Shown in pieces: positions 1 to 7,129 of a stretch of DNA of 13,030 nucleotides. Source of the DNA: Chrysochromulina parva. Taxonomy: Eukaryota; Haptophyta; Prymnesiales; Chrysochromulinaceae. The translations under genes and the position numbers were made by a program. The notes under the pieces are model-generated. The model was not told where the DNA came from. It did not search any database and saw only the letters and a list, made by a program, of their open reading frames with translations. The stretch covers positions 1 through 13,030 of the forward strand of contig PJAB01001654.1 of assembly GCA_002887195.1 (NCBI GenBank), given 5' to 3'. Positions within the stretch are counted from its first letter, which is position 1. Every line of letters begins with the position of its first letter.

Positions 1-188
1 CGCCGGTGTGTTAGTCCACCGAGCGACGCGACCGCGGTGACAGCGCCCGTCTGTCCTGTGTTTCGTGTGGTAGTGGCTGGTCGGTACCTTGTGTGTCGAT
101 TCAACTGACCCTTTCTCAAACTTCGTGGGTTTGGCGGGAGCACGCGGTGTGCGACTGGTGCTGGTGGGTGGGGGCAGTGTCGGCAGCA
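1..188 (+). promoter_or_regulatory. Upstream leader of the Tudor-like gene
   Basis: No gene is recognised here. The frame of the downstream gene stays open back to a GTG at 93, but there is no ATG in that stretch. The codons in between give a Trp/Cys-rich string unlike a normal N-terminus, so I treat this as 5' untranslated or promoter sequence. A coding exon entering from outside the window cannot be excluded, because AG dinucleotides lie just before the ATG at 189. Confidence 0.4.
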
Positions 189-1529
189 ATGTCGCTCAGC
201 GAATATGAGCTCAGTCGCGCTGAGCGAATCAAGGCCAACAATGCTTATCTCATGGCGCTCGGGCTGCTTGATGACGCCAAGGCATTAAAGGCGAAGCCAA
301 AGGCCAAGGCTCCGCCCAAGCCCAAACAGGACGTTATTGCATCAACAGGCCCAGCGCGCACCTCCTCGCGCCTCTCTGGTGTGCCAATCGAAGAATCCTC
401 ATCTGTCGACGCTGGCACCATTTGGATGCCCGACCCTCCGGAGGAGCGACACCCGTTATGCTGCTGGTGGACCCCCGAAGGCATCATACGTCCGCCTCTG
501 ACACCTGAGCAGAAACGCGCTCTCTCAACTGCTCTCAGCGACGAGGAACGCGAAACTCTTGTCGTGGACGACGGTGATGAATGGGTGAACGACGCTCTGT
601 GCTTTTTGCGTGCGTATGGGGGCAAGATGCCCGAGCCGTTCTGCGTGCCCTCGCGCGACAACTTCAAGAAAGTGATCTCCACAGTGGCCGTGCTCGCATC
701 TGGGGAGGGTGTCTCCTGCAACTACAAAACAGGCAAGTTTGACGAAGGCGTGCGGTACACGCCTCGCCATGACCTGGACGCGGCCCTCAAGCGGGCGCTC
801 ATCTGGCTCCCTTTAGCAAAGGACAAGTCGAACGGCTGGACTTTCACCCATCCGTTTGAGAAGATGAAGCAATACCAACGCGCGCTCTTCTGGCGACACC
901 TCTTCCCCTTCGTTTGGCCGGATGCACGCCCCACAGCCCACGCGCAGGCGAGCGCCCTGGCAAGAGCACAGAGCGCGAGCGGCGACGAGGCCTCCGTGTG
1001 GGCAAATATGAGCGCCGGACAAGTGGAGAGCCGCGCTCTATCCGTTTCCGAGGCCACGACCGCCGCGCCGACGCCTGCCGTGCCCGGAGCCGAGCCGCAG
1101 GTGCCGTCGGACGATGAGGATCAGCCCATCTCGAAGCGACAGAGGAGCCAGACCGGCAAACGCGATGCATCCTCTAACGACGAGGATCAGCCCATCTCGA
1201 AGCGACAGAAGAGCCAGACCGGCAAACGCGATGCATCCTCTAACGTCGACGTCACCTCCACTTCATGTGCGAGAGGTCCAACGGCTACCCAACCCCCGCA
1301 ACCCGTTCTGCCCAACCCCCGCGACGTCGCAAGGAGCAGCACGCTCCAGCCGGGCACCCGCGTCAAGGCCCGCTACATGGCGTCCTCCATGGGGCCAGAG
1401 AAGGCGGCCCAATGGTACGAGGGCATGGTGACCTCGGTCAATCCGGACGGCACATGCAACATCCGCTACGACGACGATGGCGATGAGGAGGAGGATGTCG
1501 AGCCGGAGTACATTCGCTACCTCCGGTGA
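189..1529 (+). CDS. Putative nuclear protein with C-terminal Tudor-like domain
   Basis: Single-exon protein of 446 residues, stop TGA. I chose the ATG at 189 because the preceding in-frame sequence has only a GTG. Residues 6-26 form a short basic/amphipathic segment (YELSRAERIKANNAYLMALGL) of the 'YExxRxxxIxxNxxxLxxLGL' type that I have seen at N-termini of many algal and plant proteins; its role is unknown to me. Residues 31-48 are Lys/Pro-rich. Residues 80-245 are a folded-looking Trp-rich region (CCWW at 91-94, WPDA near 243) that I do not recognise. Residues 309-352 are two near-identical 22-residue copies with SKRQ(R/K) basic clusters that may act in nuclear import. Residues 386-446 look like a Tudor/Agenet-type barrel: GTRVKARY, then QWYEGMVTSV, NPDGTCNIRYDDGD-type acidic strands and VEPEYIR. 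Such barrels commonly bind methylated Lys or Arg; binding here is inference. Residue 446 ends just after the barrel, so the C-terminus looks natural. Confidence 0.75.
   Translation: MSLSEYELSRAERIKANNAYLMALGLLDDAKALKAKPKAKAPPKPKQDVIASTGPARTSSRLSGVPIEESSSVDAGTIWMPDPPEERHPLCCWWTPEGIIRPPLTPEQKRALSTALSDEERETLVVDDGDEWVNDALCFLRAYGGKMPEPFCVPSRDNFKKVISTVAVLASGEGVSCNYKTGKFDEGVRYTPRHDLDAALKRALIWLPLAKDKSNGWTFTHPFEKMKQYQRALFWRHLFPFVWPDARPTAHAQASALARAQSASGDEASVWANMSAGQVESRALSVSEATTAAPTPAVPGAEPQVPSDDEDQPISKRQRSQTGKRDASSNDEDQPISKRQKSQTGKRDASSNVDVTSTSCARGPTATQPPQPVLPNPRDVARSSTLQPGTRVKARYMASSMGPEKAAQWYEGMVTSVNPDGTCNIRYDDDGDEEEDVEPEYIRYLR
1113..1244 (+). repeat. Two-copy 66-bp in-frame tandem duplication
   Basis: Copies at 1113-1178 and 1179-1244 differ at only two third-position or Arg/Lys sites (GAT/GAC; AGG/AAG), so 64 of 66 bases match. 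Each encodes 22 residues containing DEDQPISKRQ and QTGKRDASSN. The high identity suggests a recent duplication, and its length keeps the frame. Confidence 0.95.
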
Positions 1530-1797
1530 GGTCTGAGGGTGAGATGGTAGAGGCGAGGCCGCGCGAACCGTACCTATAGGCCGCCGTCCAACCGCTGTTG
1601 CCTGCTCCAATGCTCCAAACGTGATCGCCGCCGTGTCATCACCGGCCCGGCCCACACGTTTTGGTTTTCACAGGCAGCAATGGTTATAAGTTGAAGCCCC
1701 TTTGCGTTCTCGCCCCACTAAACAATTTCATTGTCTGTTCACACCAGAAAAACGGACGGGTTGTACATGTACAAGCCTTCCTACAAGCCGGCGCTGA
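1530..1797 (+). promoter_or_regulatory. Spacer between tandem genes; probable promoter of the FHA gene
   Basis: A 268-bp stretch without a gene. It contains a TATA-like TTATAAG at 1684-1690, about 110 bp before the FHA start codon, then a relatively AT-rich patch (1710-1745). A perfect 14-bp palindrome TTGTACATGTACAA lies at 1761-1774, and a TACAAGCC direct repeat lies at 1770-1777 and 1782-1789, just before the ATG at 1798. Assigning these as promoter elements is inference from position. Confidence 0.4.
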
Positions 1798-3902
1798 ATG
1801 TCGGCCGGTGGCCTCACGCTAGTGCTCGACGCCTCGCTCGTACCGCGTGACGACCGGCCCGATCGTATTTCTGTCCCCCGGGGCGGCAACATGGCCATCC
1901 GCCGCATGATGCACAATGCCACTCCGGCTTCAATGGATGGTGCACCCGTGCCGACTATGTGGCTCAATGGCAACGTTGAGTGCAGGCTGCTCTCCCGCAA
2001 GCACGCATTTTTGCGTTGCACGCGGCGCAGTGGCCAAATAGTGCTCGTGGTCTACGATGGATCGCCACACGAGCAGACGCGGTCGCTCAATGGGACCACG
2101 GTCGATGGCACGCTTGTGCCACTTGGTGGCCATGCGGAGGCGCACGCTGGTTCTGAGATCGTGTTCGGTGCTCCTCAGCTGATGCAACGCGGCGCGCTTT
2201 CGGACGAGCACGTGTACAGGTACCACGTGGTGGCAGATGGTGGCGATGCATCCGATGCAGCGACGGCCACAACAGGCGCGGCCTGCTCCACGCCGCCGGT
2301 GGCGATCCACGGCTCGGCCGAGCCCGCTATAAGTGATGCATCGAGCCCGAACGCCACACAGCGCGCACCCGTAGCGTCGCTCGCTGCTCGAGCAGAGCCG
2401 CAGCCACCGACGCCCGTCGTCGCACGGCCTACCAAGCGGCCTACCAAGCGCCCCCGGGGGCAGGAGGATTCGCGCACGCCGTACCGCGCGGGCCCTCCGG
2501 TAGCTCCTCATGGCCCCATGCTCCCTGACGAAACCCGCGCCGCCCTTGGAGCGTGGCTGCTGCCCAGCGCCGCGCCTGCGCTCGGGCGTGTCGAGGGCGG
2601 TGCTTCCGCATCGGCACACGTGCGCAACCTCGCCGTTGCATGTGTGGCGGCGGCAGGCGATGAGGACGCGACTGATGACGAGGACGAGGCGGGCGGCAGG
2701 GGTGGCAAGCGCGCTGGTCGAGGTGTCGGTGGCGGTGGCGGCGGGGGGGGGAAGGGGGGAGGTGAGGGAGGCCGAGGTGTTGGTGGCGGTGGCGGCGGCG
2801 GTGGCCGCGGCGGCAGCGACGGCACCCTACGCCCGAACCACACAGGTCGCTGTGCACTCCTTGCGACCACCCTCTCTCGGCTAGGACACGCGCCCCCCGA
2901 GGAGCTGTGCGTGGCCGAATTGGCTCAGCTGCTCAGTGCCTCGAGGGTCGAGGCTGTGCAGCATGCAATGGCGGGGCTTCGGGCGCACATGCACGCGCGC
3001 CCGGCCACGCCCTTTGGCGCGAAGCCCGCCGCGCTCCTTTGCGCTGCGCTCGAGTCGTCCAAGGCGCTGCTAACTGACGGTCGGTCGTTCACAGCGCCGA
3101 TTCACACGGCTTCGACGGCGCGGTTGTGGCTCCTCGGACTACCTCTCCAGATGCTCTGTGCCTTACTCACGCGGCCGCCGCCCTGCCACGCGCCATGCAA
3201 GGCAGCCGGCCCCGGCGTGCCGCAAGAGCCCGGCGTCCACGTGCCTGCCGAGCGGCGGGCCCTTCTGCGGGCCGCTCTGGCCTTGTTTGAGATTGGCGTG
3301 AGGTCCGAGGACGCGCCGCCGATGACGCGGGCGCTCTTGTCTGCGGCTCGAGGACTTGCTGTGCACATCTTGGCGCACGTGCACGCAAGTACGCTTGCTA
3401 TCGCGCGCGACGTCGACGGTGCCTCCGCCATCGGGCAGCTGGTGGCGTGGGCGGTGACGCCAGGGGCGCACGCGAGCGCCATGCCCATCTCCACGCCCAA
3501 CGCACAAACGGTTGGCATATGGGCGCTCGTCACGGCGCTTGAGGAGAGGAGCCAACAGATGAGTATTCCTCGCCGCAGCGGGATGGAGCTGGCGGCGGAG
3601 GTGGCACCGGCGGCCGACGCGGTGGCGCAGGCGGCGGCGGAGGCGATGGCGGTGGAGGCGGCGGCGGAGGCGGCGGCGGCGGATACCTTACTTCACGCGC
3701 TGCTCATAGCGCTGCTACCGCGGGCCCGCTTCGCACCGCCGCCGAGCACAGAGGCGGGCCGCGCCACTGCGGCTGATAGCCTCGCGTCGCTTGCCATCGG
3801 TACGAACGCGCCCCTCGACGGTGCAATGCTGCGCCTGCTCTGGCAACGGCCGAGCGCCGTCATGGGCACTGTGGATGGAGGAGTGGCGCAGCCGCAGCAT
3901 CC

Positions 3903-3933
<31 letters not shown>

Positions 3934-4518
3934 CCGTTGCGGCCGTTGCGGCAGGAGTGGTTCTTAGTTGTGGCGACCTGCTTCGCGGCCACGCGGCGGC
4001 TGGTGCGGCTGGGGCTGCTTGGGGACGGCCCGAGTCTCCGAGCCACGTGTGCTGCCCTTGGCGACCTGCAGCGACGGCTCCGAAAGTTTGAGCGGCGGAG
4101 CGGTGGCGCGGCGGGCGGCGCGGGTCGAGCAGCGCCGTGTCGAGCAGCGGGCGGCGGCGGTAGCCAGGACGTTGTGAGTCAGCAGGCGAGCCCGCAGGTG
4201 AGCCAGCACGTGACACACGGCGAGAGCGACGACCCCCGAGGGGACGCGGGCGCCATCGCGGGCGCGGACGACGAGGACGAGGCGGCATCAGAGGCGTTGC
4301 GCGTGGCGGCGAGCGCCCTCTTCACCTTCTATGATGCTGTGCTGGCACCGCGCTGCGTCCAAACCGCTGAGTGCGACCTCCTCGCCTCGCCAGAGAAGGC
4401 GAGTGCGCCCGCGCCGGCGGCCCCAGCCGCACGCAAAGCACCAGTCGGAAAGCCAAGCGCGAAGCGGCGGGCGGGTAGTTTGCCGCCTCCCGAAGACGTG
4501 GTCGTGCTCTCTGATTAG
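1798..4518 (+). CDS. FHA-domain protein with low-complexity tracts and C-terminal SIM-like tail
   Basis: Single-exon protein of 906 residues, ATG at 1798, stop TAG. Residues about 5-145 are a forkhead-associated domain, a phosphothreonine-binding fold: the conserved S-x-x-H is S66-R-K-H69, the N-G-T turn is N98-G99-T100, followed by G-x-x-I-x-F-G (G118 to G124). After it come a basic Pro/Arg linker (KRPTKRPRG near 213-220), an acidic patch near 288-297 (DEDATDDEDE), a Gly/Arg tract (about 298-341) with RGG-like steps, and a Leu/Ala-rich helical region (about 345-595). Then follow an Ala/Glu tract (about 599-632), twelve prolines (702-713) and a further helical part. The last residues EDVVVLSD (899-906) look like a SUMO-interacting motif. 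FHA plus SIM is typical of DNA-damage or nuclear-body proteins, so I infer a nuclear phospho- and SUMO-dependent scaffold. The middle is not recognised. Strong GC bias opens long frames on the opposite strand; the FHA match decides the strand. Confidence 0.8.
2691..2820 (+). repeat. GGY-rich low-complexity tract encoding Gly/Arg repeats
   Basis: Purine-rich GGC/GGT/GGG repeats with two copies of a block encoding RGVGGGGGGGG (about 2719-2752 and 2773-2809), separated by a KGGGEGG-coding bridge with long G runs. It is in frame with the FHA protein. Such a tract is prone to slippage and G-quadruplex formation, so its exact length may vary or be mis-assembled. Confidence 0.85.
3592..3684 (+). repeat. 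GCG/GAG-rich tract encoding Ala/Glu repeats
   Basis: A degenerate trinucleotide-rich stretch (GCG, GCC, GAG) that codes alternating Ala and Glu residues, about 599-629 of the FHA protein, likely helical. It reads into an unrelated Leu-rich segment without breaking the frame. Confidence 0.7.
3901..3936 (+). repeat. CCG microsatellite encoding twelve prolines
   Basis: Twelve consecutive Pro codons, eleven CCG and one CCA at the fifth position. It lies inside the FHA gene and probably forms a flexible or SH3/WW/profilin-type Pro linker between the helical regions. Confidence 0.95.
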
Positions 4519-5081
4519 CATGCTCATTATTTTTCGAAGACACCGGGCCGCACGTCGCGTACAGTCGGTAGTCAGTCAGTCGACCAGAACGCAGCGCAGT
4601 GGTACGCAGAACGGTGAACGCGGCGATGCGCCACGCCACGTAGACGTACGGTACTAAACCCTTCTAGAACGCCGCCGACTAATAAACTTGTCCACCTTCT
4701 CGACCTCGATGCCGACGATGAAGAATGTGAATGATGCAAGAACCATACCAAGATGGACAAGTTTATACGCAGCAGCCGCCCCGAGGTTCTCGACTCTCTC
4801 TCTGCCGGCTGGGACTCATGATTAGCATTTCAACAGGGGCTCAACAGCTGCCCTGCTTGATAACTCGTCAGAACTAATATTGATCGCTCGCGCCTCGCGC
4901 AAGGGAGGCATGTAATCTCACAGTACTGTGGTCTTGTGCACACTCACCTTCACCTCACATGTGACTCTCCCACGTCTGTCCTAGCTACACCTCAGGTCGC
5001 TCAGCCCAGTCGTGGGATCGAGTTCGAGACGAGCAATTGCGTCACCGTCGGGCGTCACGCGCTTTGACCTATGAGCGAACA
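4519..5081. other. Convergent intergenic region between FHA and Kelch genes
   Basis: A 563-bp stretch between two stop codons facing each other, where the 3' ends of both transcripts should lie. I see no credible gene. It holds an AATAAA at 4681-4686 that could serve as a polyadenylation signal for the plus-strand gene, the inverted repeat at 4682-4766, and a TGATTAGCAT 10-mer at 4512-4521 and again at 4819-4828. The rest (4830-5081) shows nothing I can name. Confidence 0.6.
4682..4766. repeat. Perfect 13-bp inverted repeat with 59-bp spacer
   Basis: ATAAACTTGTCCA at 4682-4694 is the exact reverse complement of TGGACAAGTTTAT at 4754-4766. The arms are AT-richer than the surroundings. No clear target-site duplication flanks them. 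It could be an RNA hairpin in a 3' UTR, a tiny MITE-like remnant or a terminator-like structure; the sequence alone does not decide. Confidence 0.8.
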
Positions 5082-6938
5082 TCACGCATCTGCCACGCAT
5101 AAGATGCGCCCAGGTGGCATCTCCAAGTGCTTGACCGCCGTGATGGGCTCAAACGTGCCCCAGTGTACGCACAGAGGGTCAATCGGTCCAGGACGTTGAC
5201 AAGAAATCGTGCCGATGTCGTGGTCGTGGCGATCAAAGCCTCCAAAGAGCCAGAGGGTGCCACCCACTTCGGCGACTCCAATGGCTGCGGCGGCGCATGG
5301 GAGTCGGCCAGAAACTCCTGGCTCCCATTCATCGACATCCGGGTAGTATGCGTAGCACGCATCGGTCACAGCAGTACCAACGTCTTCGCCGTCTTGGGTG
5401 ACACCACCGTCCGGGGCAAACATTTCGCCTCCAATTGTAACAATTGCTGTCATTTCACCGCTACCCACGACTGCTGCAGCCATGTCATTCATGCCGCGTG
5501 GCATGGCACGCACGAGAGTCCACGCATTGGTCTTGGGATCGTACTTCTCGACGCTTGCTTCATCAGGATCATCACCATCGTTCATACCGCCGATGGCGAA
5601 TAGGCATCCTTGCGCCGCCACAAGGCCAAAGTATCTGCGCGCTACATTCATTGGCGCGACCGGTTGTCAAGTGTCGGTCGTCGGGTCGTATGCCTCAACG
5701 TCAGCGATTGCCGGGTTGCCACCTCCAGCCAAGTAGATCTTGCAATCCAGAGCAGCGGCACACGCCCTTGCTTCGCCGTGATAAGTCGTCGGGGGAGAGA
5801 GTGTGCGCCATTCATCCTTGGCCTCGTCGTAGCGCAGCATCGCCATTCGTCCTCGGTCTAATAGAAAACGCCCTTCTCGATCCCACGTAAATTTGTCCAC
5901 AATGGACGCAACCACGTAAATGTTGCCACCAAGAGCGGCCGCTGACACTGCATCGTGATACTCCGGCAGAGGCGCGATTGAAGTCACAGCGCTCGTGACC
6001 GGATCAAATCGTTTGCACAGTCGACCGTAGACGGGAGAGTCTTTCGTTCCGTCTTTGCTGCTGAACCCAATCAAGTAGATGAGCTGGCAGCCCTGACGTG
6101 GAGAGCTTCGCGCCATCTGGGGAGTCGCATCGTGCTTATCGGCAAGGGCGGACGCCACATCGATCAGCACCATGGGCGACGCCTTCACGAGCGGTTCCGA
6201 CAGCACGTACTGCAGCTGCTCCCGCGGCATGAACCCGAAGCGCACGGGTGCAAGCAGCTCGGCGAGCTGCCCGTCGGAGGTTGCTCCATGGTGACGCGCC
6301 CACTGCAGCACAGCCTCGAACACGATCCGCTCAGACTTAACGCTGAGCTCATCATCGCTTACCAGAGCGAGCAGCCGCTCGCGCGACAGGCCTAGGAAGC
6401 TTGGGTTTTCGACCAGCGCCTCAAAGCGCCTGAGGCACATCCGCCGGGCTGCTGTCTCGAGCATGGGCAGTGACAGATCCCAAATGTCGACGCTGTTCGC
6501 ACACGTTAGACGATGCTGTATGGCAGCGCTCACCGCCTCGAGCAGCGGCGCGATCTCAAGCCGCGACGCAGCCTCAAGCACGCTCTGCAATCGAGTGTCG
6601 TCCTTGAGCGTCGCCTTGCCCTTGTAGACAAACTCGAGCGCGACCTCGAAGGCCACCGCGCTGAGATCGGAGATAACGAGCTCACGGGTGCCGCTGTCCG
6701 CGAAGTTCTGCTGCTTTAAGTGGACACGCATGAACGGTGACGCAGCTGCGAGCACATTTCGATGTGCAACAAAGGCCTTGTGCTCAACACGGATCACAAT
6801 GTCGGTGAAGCTGTCATCGTGATCGCAACAAAATGCGACGAACTCGGCCGGGTGAGCAGCACCGCCAGAGAGCTCGACAGTCGTGGGTTCCTCGGCGAGA
6901 CGCGCGCGCTTAGTAGCAGAAAGCTCGCTCGCCGCCAT
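5082..6938 (-). CDS. BTB-BACK-Kelch protein (KLHL-like) with an in-frame TGA
   Basis: Reads on the minus strand from ATG at 6938 to TGA at 5082-5084. It is 618 codons long if the internal TGA at 5667-5669 (codon 424) is counted as a residue, close to the usual KLHL length. Residues about 42-140 are the BTB dimerisation and Cullin-3 binding fold (FTDIVIRVEHKAFVAHRNVL, then ASPFM). Residues about 150-255 are BACK, with the hallmark LLALVSDDELSVKSERIVFEA. Residues 285 onward give six Kelch blades with IYLxG/GG and YDPxTxxW signatures, for example EKYDPKTNAW and YYPDVDEW. The family role is substrate adaptor for CUL3 ubiquitin ligases; the substrate is unknown. At codon 424 blade 3 reads YDPTTDT then TGA then QPVAPMN in the same frame, so the stop sits exactly at the blade's conserved Trp. 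Without readthrough the product is 423 residues and lacks half the propeller. The start was chosen at ATG 6938 because a TTG two codons upstream is the only earlier candidate. Confidence 0.85.
5667..5669 (-). other. In-frame TGA at a conserved Kelch Trp position
   Basis: On the minus strand the codons run ACT-TGA-CAA. Homologous positions in blades 2, 4 and 5 of the same protein carry TGG (DEW, NAW, DEW). A single A-to-G change gives an open frame of 618 codons. The base after the stop is C, and UGA-C is known as the leakiest stop tetranucleotide in eukaryotes. Confidence 0.95.
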
Positions 6939-7129
6939 GGACAAAAACGCGGATTGGTTTCACACAAGCATGCATCGCAAACTTGCCTGTATTTTCCGCT
7001 CCGTTTCGTCATCCATCTCGAACACTTTTCTTTGGCGATTTCGGTGCCGCCGACGGGCGTCTTCGCGTCCTGTGGCCAGTCGTGGCTGTCGTGGCGGCAG
7101 TGAGAGTTTAGCGAGAGAGTGCGTCGAGA
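6939..7129. promoter_or_regulatory. Divergent spacer, likely bidirectional promoter
   Basis: 191 bp separate the start codons of the Kelch gene (minus) and the IQ-motif gene (plus), so both promoters and both 5' leaders must fit here unless transcripts start inside the genes. An ATTGG/CCAAT box is at 6953-6957. A pyrimidine-rich strip runs through about 6990-7035. No TATA box is evident. Confidence 0.5.

Noticed and set aside
93..188. N-terminal extension of the Tudor-like protein from GTG 93
   Set aside because: No ATG occurs in it, its composition is atypical, and the conserved N-terminal motif begins just after ATG 189.
2441..2870. Long minus-strand open frames opposite the Gly tract of the FHA gene
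   Set aside because: They encode only His/Arg- or Pro-rich strings that mirror GGC/GGT repeats. The FHA domain fixes the true strand.
4753..4821. 22-codon ATG-led frame in the intergenic region
   Set aside because: Too short, no similarity that I recognise, and it overlaps an inverted-repeat arm.
4990..5040. tRNA-like fragment (GCTCAGCCCAGTCG then GAGTTCGAGAC)
   Set aside because: The A- and B-box-like strings are too close together and the T-stem does not pair, so there is no foldable tRNA.
5667..5669. TGA reassigned to Trp, or used as a selenocysteine codon
   Set aside because: TGA ends the aminopeptidase at its normal family terminus and also ends the Tudor-like gene right after its domain. 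A Trp-to-Sec swap in a Kelch core is implausible, although I did not search for a SECIS element in detail.
5655..5672. An intron spanning the Kelch TGA
   Set aside because: No GT-AG pair around it removes the stop while keeping the tightly spaced blade residues, and the uninterrupted frame already aligns without loss.
5398..5890. Plus-strand frames of 112-158 codons opposite the Kelch blades
   Set aside because: They mirror a clear Kelch propeller on the minus strand, and their products look random.
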